Shown piece by piece: positions 1-7,558 of a DNA stretch of 11,164 nt. Below the pieces are notes generated by a model. It was not told the DNA's origin and ran no database searches. It worked only from the letters and a program-made list of their open reading frames with translations. This stretch comes from Jaenimonas drosophilae (lineage: Eukaryota; Euglenozoa; Kinetoplastea; Trypanosomatida; Trypanosomatidae), in contig JASAON010001305.1 in the NCBI GenBank assembly GCA_030849065.1, positions 1 to 11,164 of the forward strand, written 5' to 3'. The translations under genes and the position numbers were made by a program. The number at the start of each line of letters is the position of its first letter. Position 1 is the first letter of the stretch.

Positions 1-10
1 AGAGAGAGAG
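1..10. repeat. (AG)5 dinucleotide run at window edge
   Basis: Five AG units open the window and may continue beyond it. On the minus strand this is a CT run just downstream of the acceptor at 58-59. It would therefore lie in the 5' UTR of the next leftward gene, or act as an alternative pyrimidine tract for a later acceptor. The edge truncation prevents deciding. Confidence 0.6.
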
Positions 11-57
11 AACGGAAGATAGTTGGGCAGCACTGCAGGTAGTGGTTGCGGTTAAAT

Positions 58-100
58 CTGAAAATAGGAAGGATATAGTTGCGGGCACGAGTATTGATGT
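58..100 (-). promoter_or_regulatory. Candidate spliced-leader acceptor for the next leftward gene
   Basis: Read on the minus strand, a pyrimidine-rich stretch (ccttcctattttcag) ends in AG at plus positions 58-59. A second pyrimidine stretch rich in CTT lies further upstream, near 102-126. No ATG occurs on the minus strand between the acceptor and the window edge. The mRNA it would create therefore starts its coding region outside the window. The whole of 1-176 is non-coding sequence between the stop of the 898-residue gene and that next gene. In kinetoplastids the same pyrimidine tract usually also directs polyadenylation of the upstream gene. Confidence 0.5.
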
Positions 101-176
101 GCCACAGAAGAAGAAGCGAGAAACAGGTAGCAGGTGGATGCTTGGACTGGATAACAGAGTACAGGGGACTACTGGT

Positions 177-2873
177 TTACCACACGGAAATGGAGTTAGC
201 TCGACGACTTTCACGGTCTCCGGCCGCGCTAATCGCTCCTCCATGTGGACTGGAAAAGGGGTGTGAAGGTTGATATTGAGTACTGGGAACGCGACGATGC
301 TCATAGCCAATGGACATGGCCCGACCTTGATTGCTTCCCTCTGAGATTGTCGTTGCCCATGATTCTCTGAAGGAGGATATAAGCTTAAGTACCATATCTG
401 CAGTAACTTTCGACGCAGACTCTCCCGAGAAGGAGCCGTGCCACACATCTTCAAGAGCCTTGAAGAGGGCCAGCGGACATGGATTTGGTTCCGCAAGTCT
501 TGGAAGTCCAGTTGGTTCCAGTGGTGCAATCACGCAGCAGGTTTTGCTATCCGCCCCAGAGCTGTAGATCGAGAGGCTGCTTCCTTGGAGAAAGTGAGAT
601 GCCAGTACAGCCAGAGTACGTGCGCTGTGATCTGGACCAGAGTCACAGCGACTAAGACGCGATACGGTGAGGTTGTTGCATGGCAAAGAGAGGAGAGTAG
701 AGGTTATACCATCGTCCTCTCCCTTCTCGAGAAGCCACGCCGGCTTCACAAACAAGTCAAGACGCAGCTGATCCGAGTCTTGGACTGGTACAGCGACGGC
801 CGCTGATGGGGAGACAAGTATCTGCATTGTGCATTGGCGGCGAATGAAGGAGAGAAGGTTAATAACTTCACGGAAATACCTATGGCACCGGTCATCCAGA
901 GGCGCTGCACACTCCGAAGCCTCTTCATCAGCCATTGGTACTGTGTGATCGTCGCCTGCGCAACGTAATCGCCTGGCTAAGATGAATTGCCGGTGAAGAC
1001 GGCTAATTAATGGGCCGCAGAGTGCAGAACGCGCTCCTTTGGTGACTGGTGTGGATGCGCCACCATCAAATGTGATTGCGATCACGGCAAAGGCTAGGTG
1101 CGATGCCGTTTGCAAGAGTTGTCTATCCAAAACCGACAAGCCGCGAATTCCGTCCAGCGTACGACTCCGTTGGTGGTGAGTGAAGGCCTTGTTCGAGCCA
1201 CAGGTGGATGGAGACAGAAGGCCGCCATATCGTGCGAAGCCACTACGACTGGAACTGATACCATCGCCATCATCGATTTTGAGCGCTGGCTTCTGCTCTA
1301 GCACCTGCACCACGGCTGACACCCGCAACGGCTGGTTGATCTGGATAGACCGCCAAATTGATTGAACCACCTCCATAGCTGGCTTGTTGCGGATATGACG
1401 AACGCTTGGAGAACATACCCGAAACGGGTGGACCATGAGCGCGGCAACGAGCAGCACCACCACAAGAAAATCGGTAGAGAAAAACAGCATTAGAAGAAGA
1501 GAGCTCGCGCAACAGGTCGCTATCTTCACTTGGTCCCGCCGAATCACATGAAATACCAACGCTAGTTCGTAGTAACAATCGGTTTGAAGGCCGCGAGAAA
1601 AAAAAATCCGCGCCCGAACCAGTGCATTGAGAAGAGTCCGTCGCCGTCCGTAAAGGCACATGTTTGATCCGCTGATAGGCGAAGACGAAGGTATATAGCT
1701 CTCCTCCTCCGCAATCGGTGTGGAGAAGAATGAGGACATGGTCCGAAGGGTGGTTACCACCTCCAGAAGGAGAATGGCGCAAAGGGCAATAGTGAGTATA
1801 TCAATGGATAGTGCCAGCATTACCACTGCAATCAGAGCCAACGTCTTAGCAGGTCGGCGCCACATCAGCGTGCTACTCAACCGCAGAGCTGTATCTACAA
1901 CCGCCATGTATGGGATAAGGAGAAACCGCACAGCTGGTGTGTCAAAACTTCCCACTTGGATCTGCTCCTGCGCATTGGACACGGTGCTCGGATGTTCAGC
2001 ATTTCCCACCTCTATTGCGGAAGGTAGTGAAGATTTCAGATTGCGACACAGCAATAACTTATCGGAGGGGATTTGACTGAAGGAATATGCACTCACTTGG
2101 AACGTGAGAAACGCGCTTCCTCCAATGTCTTTGCCAAACATGCAATTAGTGGCCACGGTGTTCAGATTACGGCCCTCCACCAGTCGAGTGACTGTGTCCT
2201 TTGGCTGTAGCGCTACGTAGACACCTCCGCTAATGGTGAATAACTCTTTCAGGGTAATCTTTGCAAGGCCGAGACAGATCGGCACGTTCCATTTATCATG
2301 TAGCGACGCGCGTACCATCCGTTCATCACGATCCGAAAGAGGTGGGGCTAATTGAAGTAATCTGATTTTTACTACTGCATCGGACATGGAATGTGGCAAA
2401 GATGCCAGAATTACCTCATTGGGATGTGCAGCATACCGTCTGGTTCGGACTTCACTGCCATCCCAATCGCTATCTATTAATTTCTCATGCTGCACTCTCT
2501 CCCGCCGAACAGATAGGTCGGAACTCACCAACTTCACAAGACCCTCAAACGCGAATTCAACTCGTAAGGTTGGGAGAGGCTCTGACTCATCCTCGTTGAT
2601 ACCACATTTCTTGCCGACGGTTTGTCGCTTGAAGCGGCTCAAGTTCAGCAGCTTAACTTCCTTGGCGGAGGTAAATGCACTACCCTCGTCTTCTTCGCGG
2701 CGAGTCACACGGTCAAGCAGTGAAAGCGAAGCTCCGTCTCGTTCGTCACGTGTTGGTCGTACAGTAGCTGACTGCCTAGTTGAGCAATTTGCAAGCTGCT
2801 GGATACGGTAAAAGCTCTGTGTGTCAAAAGCGCAGACTTTGCTGATCTCGCAAAGACGGAACTCTACATGCAT
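177..2873 (-). CDS. Large membrane protein with possible C2-like region; function unknown
   Basis: An 898-codon open frame, far longer than chance, starts 15 bases after a candidate splice acceptor. I do not recognise the protein. Residues 1-95 are polar. About 100-265 has alternating hydrophobic strands that could form a C2-like beta sandwich, but no calcium-binding aspartate loops are clear. A hydrophobic hairpin spans about 342-373, preceded by W-R-R-P. That pattern (Trp-Arg-x-Pro, then a long hydrophobic stretch) recalls the C-terminal membrane region of multiple-C2 (MCTP) proteins. A second hairpin spans about 452-484. The final 400 residues are soluble-looking, with Ser/Arg-rich stretches and no obvious motif. 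It is the third gene of the minus-strand block, 328 bases after the CLPTM1 gene. A membrane-tethering role at ER contact sites is possible but is only inference. The coding region is firm; the domain reading is weak. A run of nine T (1598-1606 on the plus strand as A) lies in codons 423-426. Confidence 0.8.
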   Translation of the reverse strand: MHVEFRLCEISKVCAFDTQSFYRIQQLANCSTRQSATVRPTRDERDGASLSLLDRVTRREEDEGSAFTSAKEVKLLNLSRFKRQTVGKKCGINEDESEPLPTLRVEFAFEGLVKLVSSDLSVRRERVQHEKLIDSDWDGSEVRTRRYAAHPNEVILASLPHSMSDAVVKIRLLQLAPPLSDRDERMVRASLHDKWNVPICLGLAKITLKELFTISGGVYVALQPKDTVTRLVEGRNLNTVATNCMFGKDIGGSAFLTFQVSAYSFSQIPSDKLLLCRNLKSSLPSAIEVGNAEHPSTVSNAQEQIQVGSFDTPAVRFLLIPYMAVVDTALRLSSTLMWRRPAKTLALIAVVMLALSIDILTIALCAILLLEVVTTLRTMSSFFSTPIAEEESYIPSSSPISGSNMCLYGRRRTLLNALVRARIFFSRGLQTDCYYELALVFHVIRRDQVKIATCCASSLLLMLFFSTDFLVVVLLVAALMVHPFRVCSPSVRHIRNKPAMEVVQSIWRSIQINQPLRVSAVVQVLEQKPALKIDDGDGISSSRSGFARYGGLLSPSTCGSNKAFTHHQRSRTLDGIRGLSVLDRQLLQTASHLAFAVIAITFDGGASTPVTKGARSALCGPLISRLHRQFILARRLRCAGDDHTVPMADEEASECAAPLDDRCHRYFREVINLLSFIRRQCTMQILVSPSAAVAVPVQDSDQLRLDLFVKPAWLLEKGEDDGITSTLLSLPCNNLTVSRLSRCDSGPDHSARTLAVLASHFLQGSSLSIYSSGADSKTCCVIAPLEPTGLPRLAEPNPCPLALFKALEDVWHGSFSGESASKVTADMVLKLISSFRESWATTISEGSNQGRAMSIGYEHRRVPSTQYQPSHPFSSPHGGAISAAGDRESRRANSISVW

Positions 2874-3201
2874 ATGTGGAGTGGGTTACTGCACGATGCG
2901 AACAGGTATCTCAGCAAGCGCAGAGACACAACTATAATGAGTCACAATGAAACGAACAAGATGTGGGCATGATAGCGAGCAAATGCATGTATGAGACATA
3001 TAACACGTATAAGTGATACTGATAATGAATCGATGGAGAGAGATATTGAAAGCATGATTCCCAATCGGGCATTTTTCTGTGATGGTGGCTTGCCCATTGA
3101 TCTCACAAATAAAAGGAAATGCCTCAGTGTTACCCATTGAAGGTATGAAGCTGAACGTTGTTGGCCAATAGTAGAACCACCTGCGGAAGAGACAAATCAC
3201 T
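2874..3201. other. Intergenic region between CLPTM1 and the 898-residue gene
   Basis: These 328 bases hold the presumed 3' UTR of the CLPTM1 mRNA, then the pyrimidine-rich processing signals of the next gene. The minus strand is T/C-rich, with ctctctcc and similar short tracts. A 104-codon minus-strand frame runs through it but has no family resemblance, and it covers the splice signals. I read it as non-coding. No RNA gene or repeat is evident. Confidence 0.55.
2889..2945 (-). promoter_or_regulatory. Candidate spliced-leader acceptor for the 898-residue gene
   Basis: On the minus strand an AG at plus positions 2889-2890 lies 15 bases upstream of the ATG at 2873. An earlier AG lies about 20 bases further upstream, after a T/C-rich stretch (gtgtctctgcgcttgctgag). 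Either would make this ATG the first in the mRNA. Which AG is used cannot be decided from sequence. Confidence 0.45.
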
Positions 3202-4884
3202 TCACTCTTCTTTTTTTTGAGTAGTTACCAAGTGCACCGTCCCATCGGTGTCCTCACAACTCAAATCGAGCCCACCCTCATCGTCGGCACCCCGACTGTC
3301 ATCTACAGGGTAAATCCACCGTTGATAGAGCAAAATGGCAAAGACTACATCATCGCGGAAGCACGCCAGTCTGTGTAGCCATGGCATTTTGATGATGAAA
3401 GCGAACAGATCATCTATTACCGTGTTAAGAGCCTTATACACGAAACTCCTCCAGGGAAGCTGACCAACGCTCTTTAATTGATAATTGATGAATATTTGAG
3501 GAGTCATCATAACGAATCCGAAAAGGTAGATGAACTGTACCTGTGTGTGAATGGCATAGGAGTACCAGTTTGCGTGTGTGTTATTAAGAGCAGAGTAAAC
3601 ACAGTATCCCAACAAGATTGGGGTCATCGCAATTAATAGGTACTTCATGGCAGCTCGGTCAAGCCGTTGAGTTTGCTTGTCATAAGATTGCTGAAAACGA
3701 ATCTCATAACCCCAAATGACGCACTTTCCAGTGCATCGTGGAACTCTTTCGTCACAGATGTCACACGCTGAAACTCGTGACAGTGATACAGTCTGTGTTA
3801 GCTTCCAGAACTCCGTAAGGACGCCAAGAGCTGAAGGCAGTAGAATTGTCCATGACGTTTCACCACTTTCGCATAAATAAAGGAAAATGACTGTTTGGAA
3901 ATAGCAGTTCATCACCACACTACGTAAAGAAAGGCCTTTGAAGTCCTTTCGTCCCCGCCAGAAGCTGACATCATTGGAAAACGCCAAGTACTCAAACACC
4001 ATATGAAGCAAGGTAACAGCCCCCGTAAGTGCAAGGAAGTAGGGGTTCGTTTCACAAAATATCCGCTTCGTTTCCTCGATGTTCTCTTGGGTGTTGAGTC
4101 CCATGGACATCTGTTGATGCAACGCGTCATCCAGCATCGCATGCATCACTACTTTCCAAGCAGCAATCGGTGTCACAGAAACTGTAAGTGGCAAAATCGA
4201 TGTTTCATTGATAGCGACAAGGTGCTCTCGGAGTACCCAGAAGTTATTTACGTACACAGCTGGCCCGTATGTACGTTCGTCAATTATAGGAGTAAAAGCT
4301 TGGTACTGCTGAGGCAGGGGAGCTGTGAAGTCTACAACTGGGGATAAAGCCAGTGACTGTTGAAAATGGGGCTCGTAATCAATGTTCTGTGCATCCACTT
4401 TACCATCGCCTCCATGGTTGCGATCGGAGGAAGTCCGCTTCAGCGGGAAAAATGAAACAAGTGAAACACGGTCATCGAAAAACCTTTGTTGCCGGACACG
4501 CCAATCTATCCGTATGCGGCACGAGCAATTCTTTGAGTAACACATGGAGAGATTCAGCAAGCGGTGGGCAATATGTTGGCCTTCAGCTATTGAACCATGA
4601 TCAAAGGGGATGCCGGTAAAAGAAATTGGTTCGAACCGGCACCAACTATCATCACTAGAAACAACAATCTCTAGCGGTTCGCGATGGCGTGCAAAAGGAG
4701 CCAGCATAATATTGCCGGAACTGTTCTCTTCAGCTTCTGTATAGGCATACATCTCTCCATGACTTGATCCAAATCCCCATAGCGCCAGCGTGTTCAAAAT
4801 TAGACAAGCAATTCCAACATAAAGCACTACTCCCCGCATCGTCACTCTACGGACTTCATTTGAGTTGTCTGTTTCAGCAGACAT
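3202..4884 (-). CDS. CLPTM1/CLPTM1L family multipass membrane protein
   Basis: A 560-residue protein of the cleft lip and palate transmembrane 1 family, close in length to human CLPTM1L (538) and shorter than CLPTM1 (669). A membrane segment at about 18-38 follows Arg12, Arg13 and Arg17, so the N-terminus should be cytosolic. The lumenal domain, about 40-282, carries N-glycosylation sequons at Asn54, 111, 119 and 226. Membrane segments follow at about 283-302, 322-338, 345-360, 413-432 and 446-465. The family signature is clear: FWRGRKDFKGLS-like motif at 308-319, TPQIFINYQLKSV at 461-473, LPW at 476-478, DDLFAFIIKMP at 491-501, R-x-x-CFRDDVVF around 505-515 and YQRWIYPVD at 520-528. In animals CLPTM1 acts in ER retention and trafficking of GABA-A receptors, and CLPTM1L is reported as an ER scramblase for an early GPI precursor. 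The GPI role would suit a GPI-rich kinetoplastid, but the substrate here is inferred. Four cysteines, 374, 377, 384 and 388, sit in a cytosolic loop. The gene lies 141 bases downstream of the J-domain gene. Confidence 0.95.
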   Translation of the reverse strand: MSAETDNSNEVRRVTMRGVVLYVGIACLILNTLALWGFGSSHGEMYAYTEAEENSSGNIMLAPFARHREPLEIVVSSDDSWCRFEPISFTGIPFDHGSIAEGQHIAHRLLNLSMCYSKNCSCRIRIDWRVRQQRFFDDRVSLVSFFPLKRTSSDRNHGGDGKVDAQNIDYEPHFQQSLALSPVVDFTAPLPQQYQAFTPIIDERTYGPAVYVNNFWVLREHLVAINETSILPLTVSVTPIAAWKVVMHAMLDDALHQQMSMGLNTQENIEETKRIFCETNPYFLALTGAVTLLHMVFEYLAFSNDVSFWRGRKDFKGLSLRSVVMNCYFQTVIFLYLCESGETSWTILLPSALGVLTEFWKLTQTVSLSRVSACDICDERVPRCTGKCVIWGYEIRFQQSYDKQTQRLDRAAMKYLLIAMTPILLGYCVYSALNNTHANWYSYAIHTQVQFIYLFGFVMMTPQIFINYQLKSVGQLPWRSFVYKALNTVIDDLFAFIIKMPWLHRLACFRDDVVFAILLYQRWIYPVDDSRGADDEGGLDLSCEDTDGTVHLVTTQKKEE

Positions 4885-5025
4885 ACGCTATGTGATTGAC
4901 CTGAAGAAGATGAAACAGTGGATATTCAGGTACTAGCGACATTGATCAATCCAAAGAACATCGGCTAAAAACACAGTGAGATATCTCCATTTTTGACAAA
5001 AGGCGTTGCATGACGAGCTTCTTTC
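4885..5025 (-). promoter_or_regulatory. Short intergenic region with strong spliced-leader acceptor for CLPTM1
   Basis: Only 141 bases separate the J-domain stop from the CLPTM1 start. On the minus strand, a pyrimidine tract (tgtttcatcttcttcag) ends in AG at plus positions 4901-4902. This leaves a 16-base 5' UTR before the ATG at 4884. It is one of the clearest acceptors in the window and supports both trans-splicing and the chosen start. Confidence 0.65.
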
Positions 5026-7122
5026 TCACGCATCTGGGCAACAGACTGCTAGTGAACCGAGGTTCATAACTATGGGTGAAAGCTCCCTAGTTGTTGACCG
5101 ACAAGTTCCGCGTACATCGAGCGCGCTCACCAAAAGTAACAATAGGAGAGCAAAGAGAACCACAACCACAGCAGCAAACTGCCTGGAACCAATCAGAAAT
5201 ACACCAAAGCCCTTGTTTATTCCTGACACAGCCTTCTGGTGCCACAGCAAGGACGAAGTTGCGTTAGAGTTGACAGTGAACAGCAAGCGATAAGCCGCGT
5301 TGCAGTCTTCTGCTGAAGCAACTCCCTTTGCGGGAAATACAGAGGTTGGGCCGCGCTCCAATGCAAGCAAGCGGCTCATGTCAGGATCTACAATCTCCAG
5401 TAAAACGGAGAACTGGGGTGAATTAGGCTTCTTCTTGAGCCCCCCTGCAGTGTCATAGTTCTGTCTCACAAAGATAACTCTTTGCAGGTCGGATGAAGAA
5501 AGTATTTCAATTTTTGAGACGTTATTGTCACTTTTGTTGCTGTTCTGTAGCGCAGCCACTAGATGAGAGTATTTTAGCATAGGAATATTCAGCCACGTAG
5601 TGGTCTCATCATCAAGCCCTTGTATAAGCTGAATCTCCTCAGAGAGAAGTGACCTGTTGACAGCTTGGGGACGCTGTTGCTGCGCATCTCGAGCCAAATC
5701 GCCTTGCGACCTTGCCTGATCGGAGACTCTAGTCATTTCTGACAAAGCATCTGCTGTTGGTTGAGTTGATGTCTGATCCACAGTGCTCCGCTTCGAGGAA
5801 ATTGATTCTTCACTTTGCTTAATACGCTGTGCATTCCTTCCGGTGATTGGGGCATCCCATGGAAGCATAAAAAACTGGCACAGAAATACGCAGTGAATCA
5901 TGTACACAACGATACGAAAGATTGGCGGAATGCGGCACGTGAATACAAACAAGTCGTCAAAAACAAAGCCAAACTCCGCAAAGAAAAAGTTTAGCCACGA
6001 AAAATTCAGAGTGGTGAAGTTGACAAACTCTAGCGGGAGCGAGCATTTCCGCATCACAAAGTTATCATGAATGTTCGGGGAAAATCGGTACAAGAAGGCC
6101 ATCACGTAGCAACATCCGAACGCACATCTGAAGAGATCTTCCCAAGGGGAAGCGCTCCAATGGCATGCATACCCTAAGCTCCCTAACACAAGGGGGACCA
6201 AAAGAACCAGTGCTTCTTGGCCAAGGTCCATGTACGACTTTTTCTTCACTGACTGAACTTTCACCTCCTCAACAGATGACTTAGTGACCGTCACACCAAA
6301 ATAGAGGATTGAGATCAGCATGCCAAAATTGAAAGAAGATACGTACAACCCTTCATACAGTGTAAAAAAGGCCATCGTTGCCGCCTTGCAGGCCACACCA
6401 AGCACAAAATTGTGGTTTGTGGTCGTTCCCGAGAATAGCCGGAGAATAATCTCCAGAAGCTCTTGGGCTGCGCATAGGGATATTTGATAAACTCGAAAAA
6501 ACACCAATGATCTCAGCTGCAGCAGTTCATTCCTGTATTTATTGGCGAGTTCAAAGCTATGATCACCGCGAGATAGCAACACGTTATGCGCTTCTTGGAT
6601 TTTGATCATCTGCAATCTGCAGGTCTCTCCACAAGATGGATTTTTGTCAGGGTGCCAAATTTTCACTTGTTCTCGGTATGCTCGCTTGATTTCGGATGGG
6701 CTTGAAGATGAATGGAGACCCAAAGTCTTGTAGTACACATCAGCTTCGACATCAATCAGAACTTCCCATAGTGGCCAAAAGGATGCTAACATTACTGCAA
6801 AGCAAATGGTGATAGCAACAATTCTCATGATCAGATTGCGCCTTGTCTTGAACCTGTTCTCAAAGATTCGTTTCCTTTCCAGATAATCGCGAAGGCAGCA
6901 ATCAGCCCACGTATCAAAGTTTGACTCATCTTCCGATAGAGACACCAAAGAAAGCTCATTGGTTTTCTTGTCCTTCACAACAAATGCGCGGCCGATGGAC
7001 TTCATTCGCTCCACAAATACCCCAAAGTCAGAGTTTCTACTTAGCAGCTCCTTGGATACAGTTTCGGTGAGTGGCTTCGCATTATCGACAACTGTGACGT
7101 GTGTGGGTGTGTTAAGCTGCAT
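5026..7122 (-). CDS. Membrane-bound J-domain protein with CLPTM1-like membrane region
   Basis: A 698-residue protein. Residues 1-96 are soluble and end in a basic stretch (Lys84, Arg85, Arg91, Lys92, Arg94, Arg95), then a membrane segment at about 98-118. The J domain is at about 128-186, with helix II basic, HPDK at 157-160 and the helix III pattern KIQEAHNVLLS at 174-184. An intact HPD means it should stimulate an Hsp70. By the positive-inside rule the J domain faces the ER lumen, so BiP is the likely partner. CGETC at 164-168 adds two cysteines between helices II and III. Further hydrophobic segments lie at about 204-228, 240-260, 266-280, 302-320, 330-346, 374-394 and 402-420. A soluble region of about 425-645, with sequons at Asn489, 529, 534 and 620, precedes a final anchor at about 649-669 and a Cys-containing tail. 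Residues about 240-425 resemble the membrane half of the neighbouring CLPTM1 protein, including DDLFVFTCRIP at 389-399. Sec63, the other ER J protein of similar start topology, is an alternative, but I see no Sec63-type C-terminus. It is the first gene of the leftward block. Confidence 0.88.
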   Translation of the reverse strand: MQLNTPTHVTVVDNAKPLTETVSKELLSRNSDFGVFVERMKSIGRAFVVKDKKTNELSLVSLSEDESNFDTWADCCLRDYLERKRIFENRFKTRRNLIMRIVAITICFAVMLASFWPLWEVLIDVEADVYYKTLGLHSSSSPSEIKRAYREQVKIWHPDKNPSCGETCRLQMIKIQEAHNVLLSRGDHSFELANKYRNELLQLRSLVFFRVYQISLCAAQELLEIILRLFSGTTTNHNFVLGVACKAATMAFFTLYEGLYVSSFNFGMLISILYFGVTVTKSSVEEVKVQSVKKKSYMDLGQEALVLLVPLVLGSLGYACHWSASPWEDLFRCAFGCCYVMAFLYRFSPNIHDNFVMRKCSLPLEFVNFTTLNFSWLNFFFAEFGFVFDDLFVFTCRIPPIFRIVVYMIHCVFLCQFFMLPWDAPITGRNAQRIKQSEESISSKRSTVDQTSTQPTADALSEMTRVSDQARSQGDLARDAQQQRPQAVNRSLLSEEIQLIQGLDDETTTWLNIPMLKYSHLVAALQNSNKSDNNVSKIEILSSSDLQRVIFVRQNYDTAGGLKKKPNSPQFSVLLEIVDPDMSRLLALERGPTSVFPAKGVASAEDCNAAYRLLFTVNSNATSSLLWHQKAVSGINKGFGVFLIGSRQFAAVVVVLFALLLLLLVSALDVRGTCRSTTRELSPIVMNLGSLAVCCPDA

Positions 7123-7152
7123 TTAGTAATCAGTTACTCTATCTTAGAAATG

Positions 7153-7185
7153 CTAACTGTAAGTAGGTGAAACAAATCGAACAAT
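7153..7185 (-). promoter_or_regulatory. Candidate spliced-leader acceptor for the J-domain gene
   Basis: On the minus strand, a T/C-rich stretch (gtttcacctacttacag) ends in AG at plus positions 7157-7158, leaving a 34-base leader to the ATG at 7122. A second AG four bases on (7153-7154) is an alternative. There is no ATG in frame between them and the chosen start. Confidence 0.55.
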
Positions 7186-7337
7186 ATACGCAAGTTGTAG
7201 CTGAAGCACTGGGGCCAAGGCTGACCTTCCCATGCATATCCAGGGCCGGCATCGTAGTTGGGGACTAATCTCACAGCACGCCTCGTAATACACTTCCTTA
7301 GAGACGTCGTTTCGGAAGGAAGAAAAAGGATGACAAT

Positions 7338-7369
7338 CCCCCCCCCACGCAAACGCACACACACACACA
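7338..7369. repeat. C9 run followed by (CA)7
   Basis: Nine C at 7338-7346, then a seven-unit CA microsatellite at 7356-7369. On the minus strand these are a GT repeat followed by a G-run, upstream of the J-domain mRNA start. Likely length-variable between strains. Confidence 0.9.
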
Positions 7370-7386
7370 AGGAACCAAACACAGAC

Positions 7387-7423
7387 ACGCACGCACGCAT
7401 GACACGAGCAAGCCCCCCCCCCC
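7387..7423. repeat. (ACGC)3 and C11 run
   Basis: Three ACGC units at 7387-7398 and eleven C at 7413-7423. On the minus strand this reads as a G-run followed by GCGT repeats. With the block at 7338-7369 it gives a G/GT-rich stretch pointing leftward. Confidence 0.9.
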
Positions 7424-7546
7424 AAACGCACGCCAAGAGCATGTGGCGTTTTTTTGTGCTAACAGCTGAATGGACTGCTTGGACGGGGCACAATAAACCA
7501 CCGCTTCCATATCCGCGACAATTTCCGTGATCCTCAATGGGCGACT

Positions 7547-7558
7547 GGGGGGGGGGGG
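7547..7558. repeat. G12 homopolymer run
   Basis: Twelve consecutive G on the plus strand, upstream of the rightward block. It mirrors the C-runs on the other side, so each array is preceded by G-runs on its own sense strand. It is prone to length variation and sequencing error. Confidence 0.9.

Noticed and set aside
438..806. Plus-strand frames inside the 898-residue gene, including 1720-2076 and 2386-2811
   Set aside because: Antisense shadows of a much longer minus-strand frame in a unidirectional block; no recognisable domains.
2886..3200. Minus-strand frame of 104 codons between CLPTM1 and the 898-residue gene
   Set aside because: It fills the intergenic region and overlaps the splice signals of the next gene. 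The Cys/Ile/Phe-rich translation is what T/C-rich processing sequence yields. It is not fully excluded.
3211..3218. A8 coding-strand run near the CLPTM1 stop as a frameshift site
   Set aside because: It falls in the last few codons (Lys-Lys before Glu-Glu), so slippage would change only the extreme C-terminus.
5026..7122. Reading the J-domain gene as Sec63
   Set aside because: The start topology fits (membrane segment, then J domain), but several extra membrane segments follow instead of a Brl-type region, and the CLPTM1-like block is not part of Sec63.
7258..7530. Plus-strand frame of 90 codons rich in Pro, Thr and His
   Set aside because: Composition is dictated by the CA and C repeats; there is no domain and no independent acceptor at a sensible distance.
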